A stretch of DNA of 64,000 nt, from NCBI GenBank assembly GCA_963712835.1, contig CAVQJJ010000012.1, positions 93,774 through 157,773 on the forward strand, given 5' to 3'. Both the position numbers and the translations under genes were made by a program. The stretch comes from DATARH01 sp963712835 (lineage in GTDB: Bacteria > Pseudomonadota > Alphaproteobacteria > ATCC43930 > CGMCC-115725). Position 1 is the first letter of the stretch, and each line of letters opens with the position of its first letter. The notes beneath the pieces were generated by a model. It saw nothing but the letters and a program-made list of their open reading frames with translations. It was not told where the DNA came from and searched no databases. Below, one piece after another: positions 26,365 through 35,067 of the stretch.

Positions 26365-27060
26365 ATGAGTGCCTCTGGGCCGCTGCGGGTTCTCGTCGTC
26401 GATGACGAGCCGGCGATCCGCCGCTTTCTTCGCACCAGCCTGCGCGCCGAGGGCTACGACATCGTCGAGGAAGAGACCGGTGAGGCGGCGCTCGCCGAAA
26501 TCCGCCGCCGCGCGCCGGACATGGTGATGCTCGATCTCGGTCTCCCCGGCGTTGACGGACTTGAGGTCATCCGCCGGGTGCGCGGCGCCGGCTCCTCGGT
26601 GCCGATCATCGTGCTCACCAGCCGCACCGACGAAGCCGGCAAGGTCGAGGCGCTCGACCTCGGCGCCGACGACTACGTGACCAAACCGTTCGGCGTCGAC
26701 GAGCTCCTGGCGCGCATCCGCGCCGCGCTGCGCCACCGGCTGCAGCAGGAAGGCGAGAAGCCGCTGTTCCATAGCGGCGACCTGACCGTCGACCTGATAC
26801 GCCGCATCGTCACCGTCCGCGGTGCCGAGGTGAAGCTTTCGCCGCGCGAGTACGACATCCTCCGCCTGCTCGTTCAGCACGTCGGCAAGGTGCTGACCCA
26901 TCGGATGATCCTCAAGGAAGTCTGGGGCGGCGATGCCGACGTGCAATACTTGCGCATCTACATCCGCCAGCTCCGCCAGAAGATCGAACCCGACCCCGAA
27001 CGCCCCACCCACATCATGACCGAAACCGGCGTCGGCTACCGCCTCAGGATGTTGGAATAG
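26365..27060 (+). CDS. kdpE: KdpE, response regulator of the kdp operon
   Basis: A 231-residue OmpR-type regulator. The receiver domain has the acidic pair DDEP at residues 13-16, phosphoacceptor Asp57 in MLDLGLPG and the conserved Lys in VTKPFG. The C-terminal winged-helix domain has LSPREYDILRLLVQHVGKVL and ends with ETGVGYRLR, typical of the family. Phosphorylated by KdpD, it should activate the operon upstream at the AT-rich leader. The ATG lies 24 bases after kdpD. Confidence 0.97.
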   Translation: MSASGPLRVLVVDDEPAIRRFLRTSLRAEGYDIVEEETGEAALAEIRRRAPDMVMLDLGLPGVDGLEVIRRVRGAGSSVPIIVLTSRTDEAGKVEALDLGADDYVTKPFGVDELLARIRAALRHRLQQEGEKPLFHSGDLTVDLIRRIVTVRGAEVKLSPREYDILRLLVQHVGKVLTHRMILKEVWGGDADVQYLRIYIRQLRQKIEPDPERPTHIMTETGVGYRLRMLE

Positions 27061-27070
27061 CGCTCCTATC

Positions 27071-27149
27071 GTCACCCCGGCGAAGGCCGGGGCACAGAGT
27101 TCAGCTGCTAGAGCGATGGAAGGCTGGATTCCGGCCTCCGCCGGAATGA
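27071..27149. repeat. Palindromic intergenic repeat element
   Basis: Two nested hairpins separated by about 30 bases: CCCCGGC/GCCGGGG around a GAAG core (27071-27093) and ATTCCGGC/GCCGGAAT around a four-base loop (27128-27147). The GTCA...GGATTCC...GGAATGA plan is that of short non-coding repeats dispersed in many alphaproteobacterial genomes. A related element lies at 39056-39158. It sits just after kdpE and may also end that transcript, although no T-run follows. Confidence 0.6.
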
Positions 27150-27209
27150 GGAAGCAGGCGCTTGTGCCCCCACCCCGTGATGCGATCAAATGCGCGCATC
27201 AATGAAAAA

Positions 27210-27228
27210 CGGCGTCGACAAGACGCCG
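27210..27228 (+). other. Hairpin before the MFS transporter gene
   Basis: Perfect 7-bp stem CGGCGTC/GACGCCG around the loop GACAA, 18 bases before the transporter start codon. There is no T-run, so it is not a standard terminator. It could affect translation of the transporter or mark the 3' end of the kdp transcript; neither is shown. Confidence 0.35.
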
Positions 27229-27246
27229 CCCTAGGGGAAAACCGCC

Positions 27247-28641
27247 ATGCCAGCCGCCACCGAGGTCACACCCGCATCCCTGATCACCGCTCGGCTCGAC
27301 CGGCTGCCGATGACCCGCGGCGTCTGGTCGTTGGTCCTCTTGATCGCCTTGGGCGGCACGTTCGAGGTCTATGACCTGTTCTTTACCGGCTATGTCGCGC
27401 CGGGGCTTTTTGCCGAAAAGATCCTCACGCCGACGACCACGAGCCTGTTCGGCATGACGGGGCTCGCCTCGTTCATCTTCGCGCTGTTCGCCGGCCTCTT
27501 TATCGGCACGATCGCATTCGCCTTTGTCGCCGACAAATTCGGCCGCCGCGCGATCTTCACCTATTCGCTGTTGTGGTACAGCGTCTGCACGCTGATCCTC
27601 GCGTTTCAGAACACCGCCAACGGCGTCAATTTGTGGCGGATGATTGCCGGCATCGGCATCGGGGTCGAGCTGGTGACGATCGACACCTACATCTCCGAGC
27701 TCGTGCCGAAATCGGCGCGCGGCAAGGCCTTCGCCTTCCAGCAGGGGATCGGTTTCCTGACGGTGCCGCTGGTGGCCCTGTTCGCCTGGCTGCTGGTGCC
27801 CCTGTCGCCGCTCGGCCTCTCCGGCTGGCGCTGGGTGATCATCATCGGGTCGATCGGCGCGGTGTTCATCTGGATTATCCGCTGGCGCCTGCCGGAATCG
27901 CCGCGCTGGCTCGCCCAGCAGGGCCGGCTCGCCGACGCCGAGCGGGTGATCGCCGCAATCGAAGCGCGCGTCGCGGCGGAATACGGTCAGGCGCTGCCGC
28001 CGCCCGCGCCGCCGACCCCCGAGCAGCCCGGCCACGGCAGCTACCTCGAAGCGTTCGCGCCGGAATACCTCAGCCGCACGATCATGATGATCGTGGTGAG
28101 CCTCGGCTCGACCATCGGCTTTTACGGCTTCGCCAATTGGGTGCCGACCCTGCTGATCGAAAAGGGCATCCTCGTCACCAAGTCGCTCGAATACACGGTC
28201 ATCATCGCGCTCGCCTACCCGGCTTTCGCACTCATCAGCACGTCCTTCGCCGACCGCATGGAGCGCAAGGCGCAGGTTGCGATCTCCTCGCTCGGCATGG
28301 CGGTGGTGGGCGTGATCTTCTCGCTGCAGAGCCTGCCGCTGGCGCTCATCGTGCTCGGCGCGATCCAGACCATGCTGCTGACCTGGCTCTCCTTCTCCTA
28401 CCACAACTACATGGCCGAGATTTACCCGACCCGCATCCGCGCGCGGGCGGTCGGGTTTGTCTATTCGTGGAGCCGGTTCAGCGCGGCCTTCACCGGGTTT
28501 TTTATCGCCTTTTTCTTGAAGACGGCCGGAGTCACCGGGGTGTTCCTGTTTATCGGCGGCGCGATGGTCGTGGTCGCCGCGGCGATCAGCCTCTTCGGCC
28601 CGCGCACCAACCAGCTGGCACTGGAGCAGATCGCGCATTGA
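27247..28641 (+). CDS. Major facilitator superfamily transporter
   Basis: A 464-residue inner-membrane transporter with the twelve-helix pattern. MFS motif A is seen in FVADKFGRRAIF between helices 2 and 3. A PESPRWLAQQGR segment follows helix 6, a hallmark of the sugar/metabolite:proton symporter branch. A helix-11/12 region (RARAVGFVYSWSRFSAAF) is also typical. The cytoplasmic loop after helix 6 contains a Pro-rich run. The substrate is unknown; the next gene, a TauD-type dioxygenase 93 bases downstream on the same strand, suggests import of a compound that the dioxygenase then attacks. Confidence 0.9.
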   Translation: MPAATEVTPASLITARLDRLPMTRGVWSLVLLIALGGTFEVYDLFFTGYVAPGLFAEKILTPTTTSLFGMTGLASFIFALFAGLFIGTIAFAFVADKFGRRAIFTYSLLWYSVCTLILAFQNTANGVNLWRMIAGIGIGVELVTIDTYISELVPKSARGKAFAFQQGIGFLTVPLVALFAWLLVPLSPLGLSGWRWVIIIGSIGAVFIWIIRWRLPESPRWLAQQGRLADAERVIAAIEARVAAEYGQALPPPAPPTPEQPGHGSYLEAFAPEYLSRTIMMIVVSLGSTIGFYGFANWVPTLLIEKGILVTKSLEYTVIIALAYPAFALISTSFADRMERKAQVAISSLGMAVVGVIFSLQSLPLALIVLGAIQTMLLTWLSFSYHNYMAEIYPTRIRARAVGFVYSWSRFSAAFTGFFIAFFLKTAGVTGVFLFIGGAMVVVAAAISLFGPRTNQLALEQIAH

Positions 28642-28734
28642 GTGATCCTTGGGAGGGCAGCCCTGCGCGCAAGCATCTTCTGATCGCCGCGGCGCGGGGC
28701 TACCATCGGCCAAAGCCCATAGCGGGAGGAAGCG

Positions 28735-29550
28735 ATGCCCGAATTGACGATCCGCAAGCTGCACCCGGTAATCGGGGCCGAGGTCACCGGCATCGACCTC
28801 GCCGATCCGGTCGATGCCGAGACGCACGAGAAGCTGTCGCAAGCATTGAGCGAGCATCTGGCGCTGGTCTTCCCCGGCCAGGAGCTGACCCCTGAGGGTT
28901 ATCTCAACGCTGGCAAGGCCTTTGGCCCGATCATGCGCCAGCATTATTCGCAAAACCACATGCCGGGCCACGAGCTGATTGGCCTCGTGCTGCACACCGA
29001 GGGCCGCAAGGTCGCCGAGGCCTGGCACACCGACCACACCAACCACGAAAAGCCGCCGCTCGCCACGATGCTCTACGGCGTCGAGGTGCCCTCATCCGGC
29101 GGCGGGACCAGCATCGCCAGCATGCGCGCCGCCTATGACGCGCTCGACCCCGCGGAACAGGAGCGCCTCAGCGGCATGAAGTCGGTCAACATGCTCGATG
29201 TCGACCGCATCGGTACACGCCAGGAGGACGAGGAGCGCTATGCCAAGCCGGTCGTCCACCCGATGGTGCGCACCCACCCGGTGCACGGCACCCGCGCGGT
29301 CTATTTCCACGTCACCAAGGTGCAGTACATCGAAGGCATGAGCCCCGACCTCAGCCGCGCCTATATGGAAGACCTCCTCCAGCGCATGGTCCGTCCGGAG
29401 ATCACCTACCACCATAAATGGCGCAAAGGCGACGTGCTGATCTTCGACGACCGCGCGACGCTGCACCGCGCCCATGGCGATTACGACCGCAGCGAGAGCC
29501 GCGTGCTGTGGCGCATCCTCGTCGAGGGCGACAAGCCGCGCCTCGTCTGA
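28735..29550 (+). CDS. TauD/TfdA family 2-oxoglutarate-dependent dioxygenase
   Basis: A 271-residue non-haem iron enzyme. The iron ligands are His98 and Asp100 in EAWHTDHT and His244 in RATLHRAHGDY; Arg256 (SESRVLWRI) is placed to bind 2-oxoglutarate. The N-terminus (IRKLHPVIGAEVTGIDL) is typical of TauD and TfdA. The ATG has a GGAGGA ribosome-binding site seven bases upstream. Substrates in the family range from taurine and other sulfonates to phenoxyacetates; this sequence alone does not decide. The neighbouring MFS transporter may bring the substrate in. Confidence 0.9.
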   Translation: MPELTIRKLHPVIGAEVTGIDLADPVDAETHEKLSQALSEHLALVFPGQELTPEGYLNAGKAFGPIMRQHYSQNHMPGHELIGLVLHTEGRKVAEAWHTDHTNHEKPPLATMLYGVEVPSSGGGTSIASMRAAYDALDPAEQERLSGMKSVNMLDVDRIGTRQEDEERYAKPVVHPMVRTHPVHGTRAVYFHVTKVQYIEGMSPDLSRAYMEDLLQRMVRPEITYHHKWRKGDVLIFDDRATLHRAHGDYDRSESRVLWRILVEGDKPRLV

Positions 29551-29559
29551 CCGCGCCCT

Positions 29560-30306
29560 CTATTTCTTCCGCGCGTCCGCCACGAGCTGCTTCAAATCCG
29601 CGGCGCTGATCGCGCCGGGCACGATCGTGGTGCCGACGATAAAGGACGGCGTGCCGTCGAGGTCGAGCGTCTTGCCGAGATCGAGATTGGCCTTCAGCTC
29701 CTTCTCGATATCGGGCGAGGCTATGTCCTGCTTGAGGCGGTCCATATCGAGCCCGACCGAGGCCGCCACCTTGTAGATTACGGTCTCGTCGATATGCCCC
29801 GCGGTGTTCATCATCGCGCGGTGAAAGGCGTCGTATTTCCCCTGCTTCTTGGCGGCGAGCGCGACCCGCGCGGCGACTTCCGACTCGGGTCCCAGCACCG
29901 GAAATTCCTTGAACACAAACTTGAGCTGATGGTCCTCGCCGATCAGCTTTTCGAGCGACGGCTCGACCTGTTTGCAATAGGGACAGCGGTAGTCGAAGAA
30001 CTCAACCAGCGTGACATTGCCGTTGGGGTTGCCGGCGACCGGCGATTGCGGGTCGTCATAGACCTGTTTCCGGTTGGCGGTGAGCGCTTGTGACACCTTG
30101 TCCTTGGCGTCGGCCTTGAGCTTGTCGTCGGCCGCCTGGATCGCGTCGATCAGCACGTCGGGGTGGTTCTTCAGGTAATCGCCGATAATCCCCTCGATCT
30201 CTTTCTTCTGGTCGGGGGTGAAGTCGGAGGCTGCCGCGAGCGGCGGCCGGGCGATGCCGAGGGCCGACACGGCGAACAGCACGGCGAAGACAATACGCAG
30301 GGGCAT
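29560..30306 (-). CDS. DsbA-family thiol:disulfide oxidoreductase, Com1/ScsC-like
   Basis: A 248-residue exported protein. A signal peptide (PLRIVFAVLFAVSALGIA) is followed by a Lys/Asp/Glu-rich helical stretch (residues ~30-80) found in Com1 and ScsC-type proteins, then a thioredoxin fold with the redox motif CPYC in EFFDYRCPYCKQVEPSL and a cis-Pro loop LDGTPSFIVG. It would oxidise or isomerise cysteines in the periplasm. ATG 30306 is chosen over the codon at 30315, because it puts the positively charged start directly before the hydrophobic core. It lies 33 bases downstream of the M48 protease gene on the same strand and converges with the dioxygenase gene. Confidence 0.9.
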   Translation of the reverse strand: MPLRIVFAVLFAVSALGIARPPLAAASDFTPDQKKEIEGIIGDYLKNHPDVLIDAIQAADDKLKADAKDKVSQALTANRKQVYDDPQSPVAGNPNGNVTLVEFFDYRCPYCKQVEPSLEKLIGEDHQLKFVFKEFPVLGPESEVAARVALAAKKQGKYDAFHRAMMNTAGHIDETVIYKVAASVGLDMDRLKQDIASPDIEKELKANLDLGKTLDLDGTPSFIVGTTIVPGAISAADLKQLVADARKK

Positions 30307-30339
30307 GGCACACACTTTCCGGTGACGGGGTGACAGAGC

Positions 30340-31716
30340 TTAATCGGTATCGAGGTCTTTCGCCTCGCGCTGGATTTCCTCGGCGCGCTGATAGGCCGGC
30401 GAGCCGTGCGGCAGGATTTGCTTGGCGCGCTGCGCCTGCTGCTGCGCGTCCTTTTTCTTGCCGTCGGCCAGCGCCTCCTCGGCCAGCGACAGCGCGGCCT
30501 TGCCGAGCTGGTTGTCGCGGCCGTAGGCGATGGCGAGCAGCCGCCACACCAAATCCTCACGGCCCTCGGTCTGCGAGGCATCCTCGAGATAGGCGATGGC
30601 GCGCTTGATGAGCGATGGGTCGCCGCTCTCGATATAGGCTTGCGCCAGCGAAATCCGCAGGAGCGGCGCGTCGGGCGCCAGCTTGACCGCCTCTTCATAG
30701 GGCGCGATCGCGTCGCGAATGCGGCCGTTCTCGAACAGCATCTGCCCCTTCAGCTCGTCGTAATACGGGTTCTTCGGGAAATCACGGATCAGCCCGTCGA
30801 TTTCCGGCACCGCCTTGTCGAGCTGCGGAATGCGGTAATACGCGATCGCGCGCGCATAACGCGCGTCGGGCGAGTGGTCGCTGGGCGGATAGGCGCGCAA
30901 TGTCGCCGACGGGTCGTCGAGAAACGCGTGCAGCTTGAGTTGCACCTGCTTCAACAGCGTGACGAATTGCGGCGGGTCGGGCGCATTGGAATAAGGCGAA
31001 TCCTCGACATGGTGGCGCAGATACTCGATACGCTCGCTGGTCAGCGGATGAGTGCGCGCCCAGGGATCGGTCGGCTCCCCGGACAGCGGCTCGTCCGCTT
31101 GAAGAATCTCGAAGAATTTCAGCAGGCCGCGCGACGACTGGCCGCTGCGGTCGAGGAACTTCATCGCCGCGTGGTCGGCGGTCGCCTCCTGCGCGACCGA
31201 GAAGCTCATATAGGCGCGCTGCCCTTGCCCGGCCGCGGCGATCATCGGCGCCGCGCTGCCGCCCGCCACCGACGCGCCGAGCGCGATCGCCTCGGCAATG
31301 ATCGTCTCGATGCTGGCGTTCTTCATCGCCTCCAGCGCGCGCAAGATGTGGCCGCCGGCGATGTGGCCGGTCTCGTGCGCGATGACCCCGATCAGCATGT
31401 TCGGGGTCCCGGCGCGCTCGATGAGCCCGCTGTTGAGAAAGATCGCCTGGCCGCCCGCGACGAACGAGTTCAGCTGCGGATCGTCGACGATATAGATGCC
31501 CATCGTCGCCGCATCGAGCCCGGCGACCCGCCAGATCGGCGTCCCCAGCGCGCGGATGTCGTTCTCGATCTCGGTGTCGCGCAAGATCGTCCCGCTGTCG
31601 CCGCCGACATCGGCGCGCGCCGTGCGCGCCAGCGGCCCGGCGGCGACCAGCAGGATCGCCGCGGCATAGAGAAGGCAGATGCAGCTTCGGCCCCGCCCCC
31701 CGGCCTTTTTGCTCAC
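30340..31716 (-). CDS. M48 family metalloprotease with TPR repeats, BepA-like
   Basis: A 458-residue periplasmic protease of the BepA/YfgC type, which handles misassembled outer-membrane proteins. It has an N-terminal signal peptide, the zinc site HETGH (GVIAHETGHIAGGHILRAL), a third ligand Glu in AQEATADHAAMKFL, and a C-terminal set of tetratricopeptide-like helices starting around residue 290. The GTG at 31716 overlaps the rne stop (GTGA); a GTG six codons upstream is also in frame. The pairing with a DsbA-like protein fits a role in envelope protein quality control, since BepA substrates such as LptD need disulfides. Confidence 0.92.
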   Translation of the reverse strand: MSKKAGGRGRSCICLLYAAAILLVAAGPLARTARADVGGDSGTILRDTEIENDIRALGTPIWRVAGLDAATMGIYIVDDPQLNSFVAGGQAIFLNSGLIERAGTPNMLIGVIAHETGHIAGGHILRALEAMKNASIETIIAEAIALGASVAGGSAAPMIAAAGQGQRAYMSFSVAQEATADHAAMKFLDRSGQSSRGLLKFFEILQADEPLSGEPTDPWARTHPLTSERIEYLRHHVEDSPYSNAPDPPQFVTLLKQVQLKLHAFLDDPSATLRAYPPSDHSPDARYARAIAYYRIPQLDKAVPEIDGLIRDFPKNPYYDELKGQMLFENGRIRDAIAPYEEAVKLAPDAPLLRISLAQAYIESGDPSLIKRAIAYLEDASQTEGREDLVWRLLAIAYGRDNQLGKAALSLAEEALADGKKKDAQQQAQRAKQILPHGSPAYQRAEEIQREAKDLDTD

Positions 31717-34575
31717 TGGATCAGCCGCGTCCACCAGCCGCGCCGAGGCGATGACGGCTTTTCCGTCACGGCATGGATGTCGACCCCCTCGGGCACGCTC
31801 GGCTCGCGGCGCGAGCGCGAGCCGGAATTCGGTTCGGTTTCGGCCGAACCGCCATTGCCCGCGGCGACCACCTCGAGCTCGCGCTCAGGCTCGGGTTCCG
31901 GTTCCGGCGTCGGCTCGACCGGCGGAATCTCGGCGCTCTCAATCGCCGCCTCGACGATTTCCTCGACCACCGGCTCCTCGATCAGAGTGGCTGCCGGCTC
32001 CTCGAATGGCGACGGAATTTCGCCGCCGCCGGCGTCGTAAGTCTGGAACGGTGAAGGCGTTTCGCCACCGCCATTGTCTTCCGCCGGGATCGCGGCGCCT
32101 TCGATCGCCGCCTCGACCATGCCTTCCGCGACTGCCTCGTCATGTTGCTGCGGCGCGTCTTCGCGACTGCGCCAGCGCCCGCCGCGCCGGCCACGCCGGC
32201 GCCGGCCCCGGCGATCGCCATTACCGCGCTCGGCGTCACCATGTTCGCCGCCATCCTCCGCGGCCATCGGTTGCCGCTCGTCAGCCTCCTCGCCGTCTTC
32301 CGCCGGCCCCTCCATCGGCTCGGCTTGGCGCGGCTCGGCGTGGCGCGGTTCGCGCGCTTCGTCGCGCCGGTGCTCGCGTCCTTCCTCGCCGCGACGTCCG
32401 CGACGGCGACGACGCCGCCGTCCGCGCTCGTCCGCTTGCGCCTCGCGGTCCTCGCCGTTGCGCTGCGAGGTGGCATCGACAACGTCCTCTTCGTCCTCGT
32501 GCTCGTCGTCATCTTCGATCTCGACCGGGGGCGGCGCCATGGCTGGACGCGGCGGCGGCGCCTCGCCGGCCGCGAACGCGCGCAGCCGCTCCAGCCGGAA
32601 ATTCGGCGGGACCAGCGCGTCGTCGCGCCCGACAATGACCTTGAGCCCGTAGCGCGCCTCGATCTGCGCCAGGGATTCACGCTTCTGGTTGAGGATGTAG
32701 AGCGCGACGCTGGTCGGCACATAGACGCAGATTTCCGCCGAACGGGCGCGCGCGCCCTCCTCCTCGATCGCGCGCAACACGTGCAGCGCGGTCGATTCGG
32801 TCGAGCGGATAAAGCCGGTGCCGCCGCAATGCGGACAGGGCTGGGTCGACGCCTCGGCGAGCGAGGGCCGCAGCCGCTGGCGCGACATCTCCATCAGCCC
32901 GAACGCGCTGATCCGCCCGACCTGGATGCGCGCGCGGTCGTTCTTCAGCGCCTCCTTGAGCCGGCGTTCCACCGCCGCGTTGTGGCGGTGCTCCTCCATG
33001 TCGATAAAGTCGATGACGATAAGCCCGGCGAGGTCGCGCAGCCGGAGTTGCCGGGCGATCTCGTCCGCGGCTTCGAGATTGGTGCGCAGCGCGGTTTCTT
33101 CGATATTGCGCTCGCGCGTCGCTCGGCCCGAGTTGACGTCGATCGAGACCAGCGCCTCGGTCTGGTTGATGACGACATAGCCGCCGGAGCGCAGCTGGGC
33201 GATCGGTGAATGCACCGCATCGATCTGGCTTTCCACCTGGTAGCGGTGGAACAGGCTGACCATCGGGTCGCGGTACAGTTGCACGCGCTTGGCATGACTC
33301 GGGGTCAGCATGCGCATGAAGCCCTTGGCGGTTTTGTACCCCTCCTCGCCCTCGACCACGACCTCGTCGATGTCGCGCGCATAGAGGTCGCGGATCGACC
33401 GTTTGATGAGGTTGCCTTCCTCGTAGATCAGCGCCGGCGCGGTCGATTTGAGCGTCTGCTCGCGGATCTCGCTCCATAGCCGCATCAGATATTCGTAGTC
33501 GCGCTTGATCTCGGCCTTCGAGCGCTCCGATCCGGCGGTGCGCACGATGACCCCCATCCCTTCGGGGATGTCGAGGTCTTCAAGGATGTCTTTCAGCCGC
33601 CGGCGGTCGCTGATGCTGGTGATCTTGCGCGAGACGCCGCCGCCGCGCGCCGTATTCGGCATCAGCACGCAGTAGCGGCCGGCGAGCGACAGATAGGTGG
33701 TCAGCGCCGCGCCCTTGTTGCCGCGCTCCTCCTTGGCCACCTGCACCAGCATGATCTGCCGGCGCTTGACGACTTCCTGGATCCTGTAGTGCCGCGACGA
33801 ATACGACCGCCGCCGCTCGGTCTCGCGCTCCTCGGCTTCTTCGTCATCGTCGAGCGTCGCCACTTCCTCGATCGGGGCGGGCTCGGCCAATTCGAAAAAC
33901 GGATCGACGGAAACCACCAACTCGATCGGCGCGGCCATCTCGAGATCGCTGACCTCGCCTAGCACATCGTGTGAAACTCGTCTGAAACTCGTCGCCGTAG
34001 GCGGCCACATCGCTGGCCGCTTCCTCGGTGGCGGGTTCGGCCTCGCTGACGCTTTCGACCGGGGCGGCCTCGGGCAGCGCCGCGGCGATCGCGACCGGCG
34101 CATCTTCGCCCTCGTCCGCCGCGGCATCGGCTAGCTCATCGGGGGCCTCGCCCGGAACCTCGCCCGGCATGTCATCGGGCGAGCCGCCGGCCGGCGCATT
34201 GATGCTGACCGCGTCGGGGAGCCCTACGGGGATGTCGGTGGCCGGCGTCGCGCTCTCGATCAACTCCTTGGGCGGCGAATCGCTTGCCCCCGCGGGCGCG
34301 TCGTTTTCCGCGGTGTCCCGGTCGCTGACCGGGATTCGGTAATAGTCGGCGTGGATTTCGCTGAACGCCAGGAAGCCGTGGCGGTTGCCGCCGTAATCGA
34401 CGAACGCCGCCTGCAGCGACGGTTCGACCCGCGTAACCTTGGCGAGATAGATGTTGCCTTTGACCTGTTTCTTGGTCGACAACTCGAAATCGAATTCTTC
34501 AAGCCGGTTGCCGCTGAGCACCACCACCCGGGTCTCTTCGGGATGGGCGGCGTCGATGAGCATTTTTTTTGCCAT
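31713..34575 (-). CDS. rne: Ribonuclease E, reading frame broken by a frameshift
   Basis: Essential endoribonuclease of the RNA degradosome. The N-terminal part (MAKKMLIDAAHPEETRVVVL) and half of the S1 domain are in one frame. The remaining part, with the catalytic segments SIDVNSGRATRERNIEETA and IVIDFIDM and the zinc-link CPHCGGTG, is in another; the switch occurs near residue 194 inside the long acidic insertion of the S1 domain. At that spot lie two tandem copies of the 11-mer TGAAACTCGTC (plus strand 33972-33993). A third copy would give one frame of 957 residues. The C-terminal third is Arg-rich and acidic, as expected for protein- and RNA-binding tails. Contraction in the living cell, an assembly or sequencing error, or translational recoding are all possible. 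Confidence 0.9.
33972..33993. repeat. Tandem 11-bp direct repeat at the rne frameshift
   Basis: Two perfect adjacent copies of TGAAACTCGTC (plus strand). Two copies put the downstream RNase E sequence out of frame; three copies (33 bases, 11 codons) join both parts of rne without any other change. This suggests a repeat of variable copy number in an insertion that tolerates length change. Confidence 0.9.
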
Positions 34576-34670
34576 TCGGGCAGACTCCCGGACGCGCCTC
34601 GTTTCCCGCTGCGAAGGCGGGCGGCGCTGTCCATTGTGCAAGGAGGCCGAGGGAACCCGTCCCTTGGGCG

Positions 34671-34699
34671 CTTATCGGGGCGTCGCGGAAATCTGTCAT
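34671..34699 (-). promoter_or_regulatory. Candidate sigma-70 promoter of rne
   Basis: On the minus strand ATGACA (-35, five of six consensus bases) at 34694-34699, a 17-base spacer, and GATAAG (-10, four of six) at 34671-34676. It gives a leader of roughly 90 bases before the rne ATG, where rne mRNAs are often auto-regulated. Chosen by eye, so moderate confidence. Confidence 0.42.
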
Positions 34700-34964
34700 C
34701 GGCGTCGCGTTTTCGAAAGTCGCATCCGGCCTCGGGGTTTAGCCAATTGCATCGCCCGGTGCTGCGGCAATGCCGAGGGTCGCGGGCGAGCGTCGCAACG
34801 CCGCCGGGCGCTGCCCGAGCGGCGAAATTTCGCGGCTGATAATGTACCGGGCGAACCCGCGCTCCACAATGTTTTCGTCCGTCGGAACGCTTGTAATAGC
34901 CCGTTTATGGGCCGATTGATCGCTGTCGGTTGCCGATCCGGCGACTTACTCAACCAAATCGGCC

Positions 34965-34993
34965 TTGGAAAGGCCCTATTGTTGGCGCATAAG
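34965..34993 (+). promoter_or_regulatory. Candidate sigma-70 promoter of the penicillin-binding protein gene
   Basis: TTGGAA (34965-34970), a 17-base spacer and CATAAG (34988-34993); four of six consensus bases in each hexamer. It lies about 70 bases before the mrcA start. The rest of the 34576-35067 divergent gap holds no gene that I can support; it carries only this and the rne promoter candidate. Confidence 0.38.
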
Positions 34994-35067
34994 GGCCGCC
35001 GCCAAGCGACGGCAGGGGAAAGCCGGTATCGATTCGGCTGTGGCCGGCGCCAAGGAGTGCGCTCAGT

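Noticed and set aside
32141..33209. 355-codon plus-strand frame over rne
   Set aside because: It mirrors the Arg/Glu-rich RNase E tail on the other strand; the minus-strand product has recognisable domains and this one has none.
34560..34575. T-run on the plus strand as a terminator
   Set aside because: It lies within the first codons of rne, and no GC-rich stem precedes it on either strand.
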